A stretch of DNA of 64,000 nucleotides from Shewanella corallii (GTDB taxonomy: Bacteria; Pseudomonadota; Gammaproteobacteria; Enterobacterales; Shewanellaceae). Positions 53,222-62,138 of this stretch are shown piece after piece (positions within the stretch are counted from its first letter, which is position 1; every line of letters starts with the position of its first letter). The DNA lies in the NCBI RefSeq assembly GCF_023349125.1, contig NZ_JAKIKT010000001.1, positions 620,001 to 684,000 on the forward strand. The letters run 5' to 3'. The position numbers and the translations under genes were made by a program. Below the pieces are notes generated by a model. That model searched no databases. It worked only from the letters and a program-made list of their open reading frames with translations, and was not told the origin of the DNA.

Positions 53222-55318
53222 ATGATACATATCCGCCTGCTGATCATCCTATGTGTGTTGCCATTCTCTGTGTTGGCACAGTGGATGGAAGTCACCCCTG
53301 AGGTTGCCAAACTCTTTCCCACTGCCACCCGCACTCAGGTTGCAGATGAGATGGGGCTGACCCCAGTGTTCCAACTGAACCAACAGTTAGGTTTTGTATT
53401 TGAGTCTGATGATCTGGTTAATTTCCCCGGCTTCTCCGGAGAGAGTATTAACCTGAGGGTCGGGCTGGATATGCAGGGAGTGATTCAGGGTGTGGAAATA
53501 GTCCGTCACCATGAGCCGATTTTCCTGCATGGCCTGGGTGAAGACCCGTTACTTGAGTTCATTGCCCAGTACGTCGGCAGGCAGATTAAGCACAGGTTCA
53601 TTGTCGGCAGTCGTCAGGGCAAGATGGCAGATGGCCGGACCGTTTATCTGGACGGTGTAACCAAGGCGACTGTGTCTGTCATGGTGGTTAATGACACCCT
53701 GATTACAGCTGCCTCCAAGGTCGCCAGAGCTAAGTTACAGGGATTCGGGGGCGCTGAGGTATCCAGCCTGAAGCAGAATAATTATGAAGCTGCCAGTTTG
53801 TCGCAGTTGGCTGAGCAGGGAGCAATATTCCGCTGGCAAATGACGCTTGATGAAGCGGCTGATGCCCTTGATATTCACCCCGGACGCCTGGCTGATGTGA
53901 CCAACACATCTGAAGATGAAGGCTTTATTGATATTCAGGCGCTGTTTGTATCCAGTCCCCTGATAGGCATTAATCTGCTCGGACAGCAGGAGTACCAGCG
54001 GCTGCTTGCAGAGTTGGCTGAAGGGGAGATCCCGGTTGTGCTCCTGTCCCGTGGTGCGTTCGATTTTGTCGGCGATGACTTTGTTGCTGGCACCTCTCCC
54101 AGCCGACTGGGACTACTGCAGAATGAGTTTGCTGTGGATTTGCGGGATATTGATTTCTACAGTTACTACTCACCCAGGGTCAGCGATGAGCTTGATGGTT
54201 ACCGCAATATCCGGGTGTTTGTTATTCAGGGAAGCAGTGGCTTTGACCCTGCAAAGGTGATGGACTGGCGGCTGACCGTCAATCTCAGTAACAACTTTTT
54301 ACTGCCAAGGCTGGGGCAGTTGAGTGAGCCGTTTCAGTTGCCTGAGTCGTTAACTGAGCCACCTCCTGAGGCCGAGGTTCCGCTGCCGCTGTGGATGCAG
54401 ATTTGGCAGCAGCGGCTGACTGAAATCATCATACTCTCCATTTACCTCCTGCTGCTGGGGATACTCTTTAGCAAACAGCGCAGCTTGTCGGTCCGTTTTG
54501 GCCCGTACCTGCCTCAGGCCAGATTAGTCGCTCTACTGTTTACCATTGGCTTTATTGGTTACTACACCCAGGGGCAGTTGTCTGTGGTGAATATCTACAC
54601 CTTGCTGTTGTCAGTGTGGAATGGCTTCGATATTCAGGTATTCCTGCTGGATCCCGTGATTTTTATCCTGTGGAGCTTTGTGTTTGTCTCTCTTTTTCTG
54701 TGGGGCAGAGGCTTGTTTTGTGGCTGGTTGTGCCCCTTTGGCGCTATGCAGGAGCTGGTGGGGCAGTTGGCAGTGAAACTCAGACTGCCACAGTGGAAGC
54801 CTGATGACAGACTGCATCGGCGACTTCAGTTGATTAAGTACCCAATGTTGTTGCTGCTGGTAGCCGTCTCTTTTTACAGCCTGTCCCTGGCGGAAACCCT
54901 GGCTGAAGTAGAGCCATTCAAAACTACAGTGACAATGAACTTTGTCCGCTATTGGCCCTTCATGTTATACGCCTTGCTGCTGTTGGCCGCGGGCCTGTTT
55001 ATTCATAAGTTTTATTGTCGCTACCTGTGCCCTTTGGGAGCAGGGTTGGCGATATTGGGGCGCTTGAGGTTATTTTCCTGGTTAAGACGCAGAGATGAGT
55101 GCGGCCAGCCCTGCCAGTTATGTAACAAGCAGTGTCAGATTAAGGCCATTCATAGTGATGGGCGGATTGATTATGACGAATGTATTCAGTGTCTGGAATG
55201 TTTGGTGATTATTGATGACAGCAAGCGCTGTGTGGTCAGTCGATATGGCAACAAAAGCCGGAAACGCGCGTTAAATCAGAATACTGGCGTAAAAGTGGTA
55301 GAGATAAAGACGACATAA
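53222..55318 (+). CDS. NosR/NirI-like FMN-binding, iron-sulfur membrane protein
   Basis: A 698-residue inner-membrane protein with signal peptide, then a periplasmic domain with the FMN-binding block LDGVTKATVSVMVVND (where flavin is attached to Thr in NosR), then about five membrane helices (residues 400-600) carrying CGWLCPFGAMQE and CRYLCPLGA motifs, then a cytoplasmic tail with two 4Fe-4S-type clusters (CGQPCQLCNKQC and CIQCLECLV). NosR/NirI proteins feed electrons to periplasmic enzymes. No nos genes are nearby, and it sits between aldehyde dehydrogenase and pqqA, so a role in PQQ-linked electron flow or regulation is inferred. Start 53222 has GGGAGG upstream. Confidence 0.87.
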   Translation: MIHIRLLIILCVLPFSVLAQWMEVTPEVAKLFPTATRTQVADEMGLTPVFQLNQQLGFVFESDDLVNFPGFSGESINLRVGLDMQGVIQGVEIVRHHEPIFLHGLGEDPLLEFIAQYVGRQIKHRFIVGSRQGKMADGRTVYLDGVTKATVSVMVVNDTLITAASKVARAKLQGFGGAEVSSLKQNNYEAASLSQLAEQGAIFRWQMTLDEAADALDIHPGRLADVTNTSEDEGFIDIQALFVSSPLIGINLLGQQEYQRLLAELAEGEIPVVLLSRGAFDFVGDDFVAGTSPSRLGLLQNEFAVDLRDIDFYSYYSPRVSDELDGYRNIRVFVIQGSSGFDPAKVMDWRLTVNLSNNFLLPRLGQLSEPFQLPESLTEPPPEAEVPLPLWMQIWQQRLTEIIILSIYLLLLGILFSKQRSLSVRFGPYLPQARLVALLFTIGFIGYYTQGQLSVVNIYTLLLSVWNGFDIQVFLLDPVIFILWSFVFVSLFLWGRGLFCGWLCPFGAMQELVGQLAVKLRLPQWKPDDRLHRRLQLIKYPMLLLLVAVSFYSLSLAETLAEVEPFKTTVTMNFVRYWPFMLYALLLLAAGLFIHKFYCRYLCPLGAGLAILGRLRLFSWLRRRDECGQPCQLCNKQCQIKAIHSDGRIDYDECIQCLECLVIIDDSKRCVVSRYGNKSRKRALNQNTGVKVVEIKTT

Positions 55319-55423
55319 TTCATCACAAAGTAGCATTTTACCCGCGCAGGGGGGTCAATATGCTTGATATTGAAGGCCGGACAGGCTTTTGGGTGTAAAC
55401 GTCAAAAATGAAGGAGACTGACT

Positions 55424-55495
55424 ATGTGGGTTAAGCCATCCTATCAGGAACTGCGTCTAGGATTTGAAGTGACGCTGTATATCAGCAACCGCTGA
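55424..55495 (+). CDS. pqqA: PQQ precursor peptide
   Basis: A 23-residue peptide, too short for ordinary ORF finding. It has AAGGAG nine bases upstream. The sequence has the family pattern of Glu and Tyr four apart: Glu15 in LGFEVT and Tyr19 in TLYIS. These two residues are cross-linked by PqqE to make PQQ, and the rest of the peptide is removed. It starts MWVKPSY and ends YISNR. It lies 77 bases upstream of pqqB, with a hairpin in between. Confidence 0.95.
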   Translation: MWVKPSYQELRLGFEVTLYISNR

Positions 55496-55505
55496 GTTTA
55501 AATCT

Positions 55506-55537
55506 GCCTCCGGCGCTATTGCCCCGGGGGCTTTTTC
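55506..55537 (+). terminator. Hairpin terminator or attenuator between pqqA and pqqB
   Basis: GCCTCCGG and CCGGGGGC pair over eight positions (one G-T), with a ten-base loop, followed by five T residues. A partial terminator here would give more pqqA than pqqB-E message, as found in other bacteria. Confidence 0.75.
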
Positions 55538-55572
55538 TATCTTACGCAAGCTAAAAACGGGGAGGATAAAGG

Positions 55573-56490
55573 ATGCAGGTATTGGTAATGGGTTCGGCGG
55601 CGGGCGGGGGCTTTCCCCAATGGAATTGCCACTGTCCCATGTGTGTTGCCTGCCGACAGGGTACATCCAATGCACAACCCAGAACTCAATCATCCATAGC
55701 CGTCAGTCAGAACGGTGAGGACTGGGTGCTGATCAATGCCTCTCCCGATATTCGACAGCAAATTAATGCCAATCCTCAGATAGCCAAAGCAAATGGTCCC
55801 AGAGGCTCAGGTATCCGCTCAGTGATAGTCACAGACAGCCAGATAGACCACACCACAGGTTTGTTGATTTTACGGGAAGGATTGCCGCTGAATCTCTATT
55901 GCACTGAGATGGTCAGAGCCGACCTTACCCAGTCGTTTCCCGTTCTGGCGATGATGAAACACTGGCATGGCGGCTATCGCCATAATGAGATTAAGGTGAA
56001 CCCCGTTGAAGCATTTGAGATTGAAGAAGTGGCAGGCTTGTCGTTTGAACCTGTGCCTTTAAAGTCCAATGCGCCTCCCTATTCGCCCCACAGAAACAAC
56101 TACCATGTGGGCGACAGTATAGGTTTGAAAATTACCGACAAGGATACGGGAAAGGTGTTGTTTTACGCCCCGGGCCTTGGAGAGATAAACCGGGATGTGA
56201 TGGCGGCGCTGGACAGTGCTGATTGCGCCATGGTGGACGGTACTCTGTGGCAGGATGACGAGATGATTCGGCTGGGGCTGGGCACCAGTTTAGGCTCAGA
56301 TATGGGGCATTTATCGGTATCCGGTGACAATGGCATGCTCAAGCTGCTGGAGCCATTTACAGCACTGAGAAAAATCCTGATCCATATTAATAATACCAAC
56401 CCGATTCTGGATCCTGACTCAAGTGAGCACGCTCAGGTACGTGCCGCCGGTGTAGAAGTTGCCTTTGATGGCATGTTGATCCAAGTGTAA
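55573..56490 (+). CDS. pqqB: PQQ biosynthesis protein PqqB
   Basis: A 305-residue metallo-beta-lactamase fold protein; in the pathway it is an oxygenase acting on the PqqA-derived Glu-Tyr product. Motifs: the zinc Cys block [13 protein letters not shown] near residue 18, then [19 protein letters not shown] and the later DMGHLSV and HINNTNPIL. Length is normal for the family (about 300). AGGATAAAGG lies before the ATG. Confidence 0.95.
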   Translation: MQVLVMGSAAGGGFPQWNCHCPMCVACRQGTSNAQPRTQSSIAVSQNGEDWVLINASPDIRQQINANPQIAKANGPRGSGIRSVIVTDSQIDHTTGLLILREGLPLNLYCTEMVRADLTQSFPVLAMMKHWHGGYRHNEIKVNPVEAFEIEEVAGLSFEPVPLKSNAPPYSPHRNNYHVGDSIGLKITDKDTGKVLFYAPGLGEINRDVMAALDSADCAMVDGTLWQDDEMIRLGLGTSLGSDMGHLSVSGDNGMLKLLEPFTALRKILIHINNTNPILDPDSSEHAQVRAAGVEVAFDGMLIQV

Positions 56491-56500
56491 GGAGAAAGGC

Positions 56501-57259
56501 ATGCAGGCACCAATGACCCGGGAGGCATTTGAGGCAGCTTTAAAAGACAAAGGCCGTCTGTACCATATCCACCACCCTTTCCATCAGGCCATGTATCAGG
56601 GCAAGTGTACGCCTGAGCAGATCCAGGGCTGGGTGGCCAACCGTTACTACTATCAAATTAATATCCCAATGAAGGATGCGGCCATCATGGCCAATTGCCC
56701 GGACATTCATACCCGCCGCCAGTGGATTCAGCGCATTCTGGATCATGACGGCCACGAAAGTCTGGGAGAAACCCTGGGTGGCATAGAAGCCTGGCTGGCT
56801 CTGGGGGAGGCGGTTGGTCTGAGTCGGGAAGAGATTATCGATCAGCGTCACGTGCTGCCCGGAGTGCGCTTTGCGGTGGATGCCTATGTGAATTTTGCCC
56901 GTCGCGCCAGTTGGCAACAGGCGGCTTGTTCTTCATTGACCGAGTTGTTTGCCCCTGAAATCCATCAATCCAGACTGGATACCTGGCCACAGCATTACAC
57001 CTGGATTGATCAGGCGGGGCTGACTTATTTCCGCCAGCGGCTGAGTCAGGCAAGACGGGATGTTAACCATGGCCTGGAGGTCACACTCGACTTTTTTGAT
57101 ACGGCAGAAAAACAGCAGCAGGCGTTGGAAATACTTCAGTTCAAGCTGGATATTCTCTGGTCCATGCTGGATGCCATGTCCATGGCCTATGAGTACAAAA
57201 GGCCACCGTTTCACACAGTGACTGATGAGCAGGTTTACCACAGAGGACTGCAGTTATGA
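56501..57259 (+). CDS. pqqC: PQQ synthase PqqC
   Basis: Cofactor-free oxidase that performs the last step, ring closure and eight-electron oxidation of AHQQ to PQQ. A 252-residue helical protein with the opening [41 protein letters not shown] and, near the end, [16 protein letters not shown], as in the family. Its ATG is 11 bases past pqqB. The stop overlaps pqqD (ATGA). Confidence 0.96.
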   Translation: MQAPMTREAFEAALKDKGRLYHIHHPFHQAMYQGKCTPEQIQGWVANRYYYQINIPMKDAAIMANCPDIHTRRQWIQRILDHDGHESLGETLGGIEAWLALGEAVGLSREEIIDQRHVLPGVRFAVDAYVNFARRASWQQAACSSLTELFAPEIHQSRLDTWPQHYTWIDQAGLTYFRQRLSQARRDVNHGLEVTLDFFDTAEKQQQALEILQFKLDILWSMLDAMSMAYEYKRPPFHTVTDEQVYHRGLQL

Positions 57260-57522
57260 TCCAGGAAAATCAGGCTTATCAGGTTCATAAGCTGTTCCGT
57301 TTGCAATATGAGCCAGCGCAGAATGCCTGGGTGCTGCTCTATCCTGAGGGCATGATTAAACTCAGTGAAAGTGCCGGTGAGATCCTGCGTTTGCTGGATG
57401 GTGAGCGCACAGTGGCTCAGATGATCGCCGAGCTGCAGGCCAGGTTCCCCCAGGCAGATACCCTGACGGAAGATGTGACCGAGTTTTTGGGGGAAGCCCA
57501 TGCCAAAAAGTGGATCTGCTGA
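57256..57522 (+). CDS. pqqD: PqqA-binding chaperone PqqD
   Basis: An 88-residue peptide-binding protein (RRE type) that presents PqqA to the radical SAM enzyme Pqq[33 protein letters not shown] is the family signature. It overlaps pqqC by four bases and pqqE by 23 bases, consistent with tight coupling. Confidence 0.95.
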   Translation: MIQENQAYQVHKLFRLQYEPAQNAWVLLYPEGMIKLSESAGEILRLLDGERTVAQMIAELQARFPQADTLTEDVTEFLGEAHAKKWIC

Positions 57523-58636
57523 GAATTCCATTAACCCACCTCTGTGGTTGCTGCTTGAGTTGACCTATCGCTGTCCGCTCAGTTGCCCCTATTGTGCCAA
57601 TCCGGTTGATCTGGGTGACCCGGCTGATGAGCTGTCTACCGAGGATTGGCTGAAGGTACTGGAGCAGGCCAGAGCCATGGGAGCCGTGCAGCTGGGCCTG
57701 TCCGGGGGGGAGCCGCTGCTGCGTAAGGATTTGGAGGTGATAGTTGCCAAAGCCAGAGAGCTGGGCTTCTACACCAATCTGATCACCTCAGGCATAGGCC
57801 TGACCAATAAGCGCCTTAAGGCCCTGAAGGATGCCGGGCTTGATCATATTCAGGTGAGTTTTCAGTCCGCCGATCCCGATACCAATGATGCCATTGCCGG
57901 TAAGCGAAAAGCCTTTGAGACCAAGCAGGAGCTGGCGCGGCAGGTTAAGGCTCATGGCTTTCCCATGGTACTTAACTTTGTGATCAGTAAGCAGAACATT
58001 GAGAACATCGATGCCATTATGCAGCTCAGTCAGTCGCTTGAAGCTGACTATGTGGAGCTGGCTACCGCCCAGTACTACGGTTGGGCACTGCAGAACCGGG
58101 ATCAATTGATGCCCACGCTGGAGCAGGTTCGTACCGCCGAAGCTCAGGTGAATGCGGTGCGTGACAGTCAGAATGGTGTCGGTCCCAGGTTTATCTTTGT
58201 GACCCCGGATTACTATGAAACCCGCCCCAAGGCTTGCATGAGTGGCTGGGGAAATATCTTTTTGAGTGTTGCCCCTGATGGCCGGGCCATGCCCTGTCAC
58301 AGTGCCGCTCTGCTGCCTTTGAGTTTCCCTAATGTGCGGGATTCGAACCTGAAGTCCATCTGGTATGAGTCAGAGCTGTTCAACAAGTACCGCGGATTTG
58401 ACTGGATGCCTGAACCTTGTCGCAGCTGTGATGAAAAGGAGAAAGATTTTGGTGGTTGTCGTTGTCAGGCATTGCTGCTGACCGGAGATGCCGCCAATGC
58501 CGACCCCGTGTGTGATAAGTCGCCGCACCACCACAAAATAGTTTCAGCCGCTGAATCTGCTGCAGCCTGTCGCAATGGAGAAACTCTGGCGCGAACAGTG
58601 CAAAACAGCCAGATCATTATGCAAACCCGGGTGTAG
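57500..58636 (+). CDS. pqqE: Radical SAM enzyme PqqE
   Basis: It forms the Glu-Tyr carbon-carbon bond in PqqA. A 378-residue protein with the radical SAM CxxxCxxC motif in [13 protein letters not shown] near residue 25, LSGGEPLLR, and a SPASM region with the Cys set from [11 protein letters not shown] to [26 protein letters not shown] lies upstream of the ATG, which lies inside the end of pqqD. It is followed 12 bases later by a peptidase gene. Confidence 0.96.
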   Translation: MPKSGSAENSINPPLWLLLELTYRCPLSCPYCANPVDLGDPADELSTEDWLKVLEQARAMGAVQLGLSGGEPLLRKDLEVIVAKARELGFYTNLITSGIGLTNKRLKALKDAGLDHIQVSFQSADPDTNDAIAGKRKAFETKQELARQVKAHGFPMVLNFVISKQNIENIDAIMQLSQSLEADYVELATAQYYGWALQNRDQLMPTLEQVRTAEAQVNAVRDSQNGVGPRFIFVTPDYYETRPKACMSGWGNIFLSVAPDGRAMPCHSAALLPLSFPNVRDSNLKSIWYESELFNKYRGFDWMPEPCRSCDEKEKDFGGCRCQALLLTGDAANADPVCDKSPHHHKIVSAAESAAACRNGETLARTVQNSQIIMQTRV

Positions 58637-58648
58637 GCGGGCTTTAGC

Positions 58649-60937
58649 GTGTCCAGCGGGTTGTCCACTCTTTTGCCTGTCTCTGCTGAGGCCTCATCCT
58701 GCCCTGAACGCTGGATAAAGCAGCGAACCCGAAACGGTCTGAGTCATTGGCACTGTCCCGTTATCCTTGGCAATGAGGACAATGAGCTGCTGGCCAGCCT
58801 GATTATTCCCACTCCGGCTTTTGATGACTCGGGGGCTGCCCATGCTCTGGAGCATTGGGTGCTCAGGGGCTCAGTGAAATATCCAGCCCCGGGTGAGTTT
58901 TTTAGCCTGAGGCAAAGCCTGAATTATAGTGAGTTCAATGCCAGTACCCAGAGAGACAGAACCTGTTTTCATCTGTCGACCACTGAGGTCAATGCCGGAC
59001 TCACCATGTTGGACTACCTGCTTCATGCCGCCATTACTCCTCTGCTCCGGGATGAGGAGTTCAACAGTGAGATATTCAATCCTGACACTCAGCCTGCTGA
59101 AGAGGACGGCATAGCCTGTGATGACGGAGTGCTGTACCGGGAGATGTGCAGCTATATGGCAAAGGTAGATTTTGCACTGCAGCAGCAACTTCTGGCGGGC
59201 TCTTATTACGCTTATGGCGGCATGCCTGAATGTATCTCGCAATTGACCCCGGCTAGACTGAGGCAGTGCTTTAAACACTGGTATCGGCCTGAACTTATGA
59301 CTCTGGTGACCAGTGGCCCCTGGCCAGCAGAAGAGATCGCCGCCATGCTGGAGCAGATGCACCATCTGTATGAAGTTAATGGCCAAAGTGACTTACAGGG
59401 TAATCATTCTGAACATATATCGACATTCCCCTTGCCCGGGATAAACCGGGCTATCTCCGAACATCTGGGCTCAGATGGGCAGACATCTTTACTGTTTTCA
59501 ATCTCCTCTCTCAGTCGCTGGCAGCAAAAGGCATTTATTTGCGCGCTTAAGCATGCTGATACCACTGCAAGCCTCAACAGGATGGGGTGGCGAGTGCTGA
59601 CAGATGACTCTTTACCTGTTATCCCCTTGGTATCGTTCGGGCAAGATGCCCTGCCGGGACCTGACCTCAAGCTTTGGCTGGCAGATATGTTGGAAGCGCA
59701 GCAGCAAAACTTCAGCGTGAACCAGTACTGGTATCGACAGGCAGAGCTGGAATCCCATGCTGAACAGAGCCGCAAATGGGGAAGGGGATTGGCAGCGCTT
59801 TATCGGCATATCGATTACCTTGCTCCCGCCCGCCTGGCAGGAGAAGCGGCCGATAAGGGTAACTATGACTCAGATAGCTGTAAGGACGATGACAATAAAC
59901 GGACCGGCACTGAGTCTTCCCACGCAATCTTAACTACCAGAGAGGTCGCTCTGCTGATCCGCTGTAGGGGCAAGGAGCAAGACAAAGGTGAGCCCGGCAG
60001 CGCCGAGCTGATAGCAAGATGGCTAAAGGCTGCGCGGCAACAATTCGTGATATGGAGCCGTGAGAGTCTGACTCCCGCCAGGTGCGAGCTGATGGATTTT
60101 AGCCCCATGTCAGGGCTCATCATTCAATGTGAAGACAGGGATGCTGTCAGGGTGCAGAGCTATCTGGCCAGCTTGTGCAAACAAGCTTTGCCAATACCAG
60201 AGCCTGATGTCGTAAGTGAACTTTCAGGGGGCAGGGATCTGGCGGCAGCAGTCTCCCATATCCGTCACTATCTGAGCCCGGCTTCAGGTCACAGCCCGGA
60301 TAGACAGAGCTATCCCAGTGGCATTGCACTGCAGAGCCTTAATACCCATGGATGCTGGTTGGGCACAGAGCTGGCGCTGGTCAAGTTGCTCCCTGGGGCA
60401 GGCACTTCAACCCAACCCAAAGAAAGGTTCTCAAAGTCAGACGCAAGCCAAACCACGACGGGCAAGAGGTTACAGGGCACCCTGGTTAGTTATTGCGGGC
60501 CGGGGTTTGCTGTGCTTGGGGTAAAGGTGCCTGAGCTCGGGGGAGCAGCTGAACCCCTGGCCCTATATATGCTGGCTCATCACCTTCAGCATTCTTTGCT
60601 GCCATTGCGGGTACAGGGGCAGATATATGGCTATGGTTGCAGGGTGCTGCCCGAGATGGGGGTTGCACTTGTATATACCAGTTTGGACCTACATCCGGAC
60701 CAGAGTGTGCAATTGATGAAAAACCAGCTCAGTGACTTGCCCACTGCTGAGATATTGTCCAGGCTGCTGGCCAGAGCAAATGGCGACTGGCAAAGGCAAA
60801 GTTCCGGCATAAAGGCGGATTGCTACCGTCTTGCCGGTGTGGAAATCAATCACTGCGACCATATGCCAATTGCTACATTGAAGCAGATGCTGGACAGTGA
60901 AATAACCTGGTTTGATGAAACAGGCCAAATACAGTGA
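58649..60937 (+). CDS. M16 metallopeptidase in the pqqF position, PreP-like (M16C)
   Basis: A 762-residue peptidase. The inverted zinc motif is H65-A-L-E68-H69, and a downstream E165 (GVLYREM) lies 96 residues after H69, as I remember for presequence protease rather than for insulysin-type enzymes. The surrounding block HALEHWVLRGSVKYPAPGE followed by LNYSEFNASTQRDRTCF also has PreP character. It has no signal peptide. It begins with GTG, 12 bases after pqqE, and in this position would trim PqqA, the role of PqqF elsewhere. The C-terminal half contains a low-complexity linker (about residues 400-435). The start GTG has only a weak ribosome site. Confidence 0.85.
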   Translation: MSSGLSTLLPVSAEASSCPERWIKQRTRNGLSHWHCPVILGNEDNELLASLIIPTPAFDDSGAAHALEHWVLRGSVKYPAPGEFFSLRQSLNYSEFNASTQRDRTCFHLSTTEVNAGLTMLDYLLHAAITPLLRDEEFNSEIFNPDTQPAEEDGIACDDGVLYREMCSYMAKVDFALQQQLLAGSYYAYGGMPECISQLTPARLRQCFKHWYRPELMTLVTSGPWPAEEIAAMLEQMHHLYEVNGQSDLQGNHSEHISTFPLPGINRAISEHLGSDGQTSLLFSISSLSRWQQKAFICALKHADTTASLNRMGWRVLTDDSLPVIPLVSFGQDALPGPDLKLWLADMLEAQQQNFSVNQYWYRQAELESHAEQSRKWGRGLAALYRHIDYLAPARLAGEAADKGNYDSDSCKDDDNKRTGTESSHAILTTREVALLIRCRGKEQDKGEPGSAELIARWLKAARQQFVIWSRESLTPARCELMDFSPMSGLIIQCEDRDAVRVQSYLASLCKQALPIPEPDVVSELSGGRDLAAAVSHIRHYLSPASGHSPDRQSYPSGIALQSLNTHGCWLGTELALVKLLPGAGTSTQPKERFSKSDASQTTTGKRLQGTLVSYCGPGFAVLGVKVPELGGAAEPLALYMLAHHLQHSLLPLRVQGQIYGYGCRVLPEMGVALVYTSLDLHPDQSVQLMKNQLSDLPTAEILSRLLARANGDWQRQSSGIKADCYRLAGVEINHCDHMPIATLKQMLDSEITWFDETGQIQ

Positions 60938-60938
60938 G

Positions 60939-62138
60939 ATGAGTATGGATCAGGAAACAGGCAAAGAGTCCGGGTTGGAGAGTCCACTGATAGAGGTGGC
61001 ATCCAGTATCCACAATGATGCAGCAAAGGCGGCAGCTGAGCTGGCTGCCGGTCTGGACAGGCCGGACCTGGAGTTTGTACTGTTTTTCTGTTCAGCCTCC
61101 TATGATCTGCCTGAGCTGGCCAAAGAGATGGAAAGCCGGTTTGTCGGTCGAAAAGTGGTGGGTTGTACCACATCCGGCGAGATCACTGAGCGGGGCTACA
61201 GCAAGAACAGCATTCTGGCACTGGGATTCAGCAATCGCGCCTTCACTCTGGAAAGTGAACTGCTGCCACTGGATAACTTCTCACTGAACCAGGCTCAGGC
61301 CTGTGTGGCTGAACTGGTTAATGGCTGTAATCAAAGAGGAATTGCGCCCGTTGCAGGCAACAGTTTTGTCCTGACTTTGATCGATGGACTGTCTCCCAAA
61401 GAGGAGCTGTTTCTGGCGATACTCAATGCCGCACTGGGCAAAATCCCCCATTTTGGTGGCAGTGCAGGGGATGACGTCAACCTTGCCTATACCCATGTCT
61501 ATTGCAACGGTAGTTTCCATTCAGACTCGGCTGTGGTGGTCATGGTCAATACCATCTGCCCCTTCGAAGTATTTACCACCCACCATATCAAGAGTCTGGA
61601 TCAGAAGCTGGTGGTGACTGAAGCCGACAGCGATAAGCGCCGGGTGTATGAGCTGAATGCCGAACCAGCAGCTTTGGTCTATGCCAGAGAGGCGGGGTTG
61701 CCGCTGGAAGAGCTGCAACCTGAAGTCTATGCGCTGCACCCTTTAGCCGTGCTGATTGGAGGTGAGTACTATATCCGTTCTATTCAGAAGGTGAACGACG
61801 ACCTAAGCCTGGATTTTTATTGTGCCGTGGACTGCGGCATAGTGCTGACGGCCATGGAGCCTGGTGATCTCTACACCAGTGTCGAAGCCAAACTGACCGA
61901 GCTGCAGCAACAGTTTGGTGAAACTGAGATGGTGCTGGGGTGCGACTGCTTTTTGCGGGAGTTGGAGTCCGATAAGCGGGATCTGCACGATAAATTAAGT
62001 CGCTTGTACAAACGCTTTCGACTGGTGGGCTTCAATACCTATGGTGAGCAGCTTAACGGAGTCCATATGAACCAGACCCTGACCGGGGTAATGATAGGTA
62101 AGCCCGGCTCTCAAGTTCTGGAGGACGCTGATGAATAA
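60939..62138 (+). CDS. FIST-domain sensor protein (NosP-like)
   Basis: A 399-residue cytoplasmic protein with FIST-N (SSIHNDAAKAAAELAAGLDRPDLEFVLFFCSASYDLPEL, then GCTTSGEI) and FIST-C domains (HPLAVLIGGEYYIRSI to FNTYGEQLNG). In Pseudomonas aeruginosa the similar NosP is a heme-based nitric-oxide sensor encoded with histidine kinase NahK/ErcS', in the region of the ethanol oxidation genes. The next gene here is such a kinase, overlapping by eight bases. I chose ATG 60939 just after the peptidase stop; the frame is open to 60912, so the start is uncertain. Confidence 0.85.
   Translation: MSMDQETGKESGLESPLIEVASSIHNDAAKAAAELAAGLDRPDLEFVLFFCSASYDLPELAKEMESRFVGRKVVGCTTSGEITERGYSKNSILALGFSNRAFTLESELLPLDNFSLNQAQACVAELVNGCNQRGIAPVAGNSFVLTLIDGLSPKEELFLAILNAALGKIPHFGGSAGDDVNLAYTHVYCNGSFHSDSAVVVMVNTICPFEVFTTHHIKSLDQKLVVTEADSDKRRVYELNAEPAALVYAREAGLPLEELQPEVYALHPLAVLIGGEYYIRSIQKVNDDLSLDFYCAVDCGIVLTAMEPGDLYTSVEAKLTELQQQFGETEMVLGCDCFLRELESDKRDLHDKLSRLYKRFRLVGFNTYGEQLNGVHMNQTLTGVMIGKPGSQVLEDADE

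Noticed and set aside
55319..55423. Possible riboswitch or leader upstream of pqqA
   Set aside because: I see no conserved stem set; only the ribosome site of pqqA is clear.
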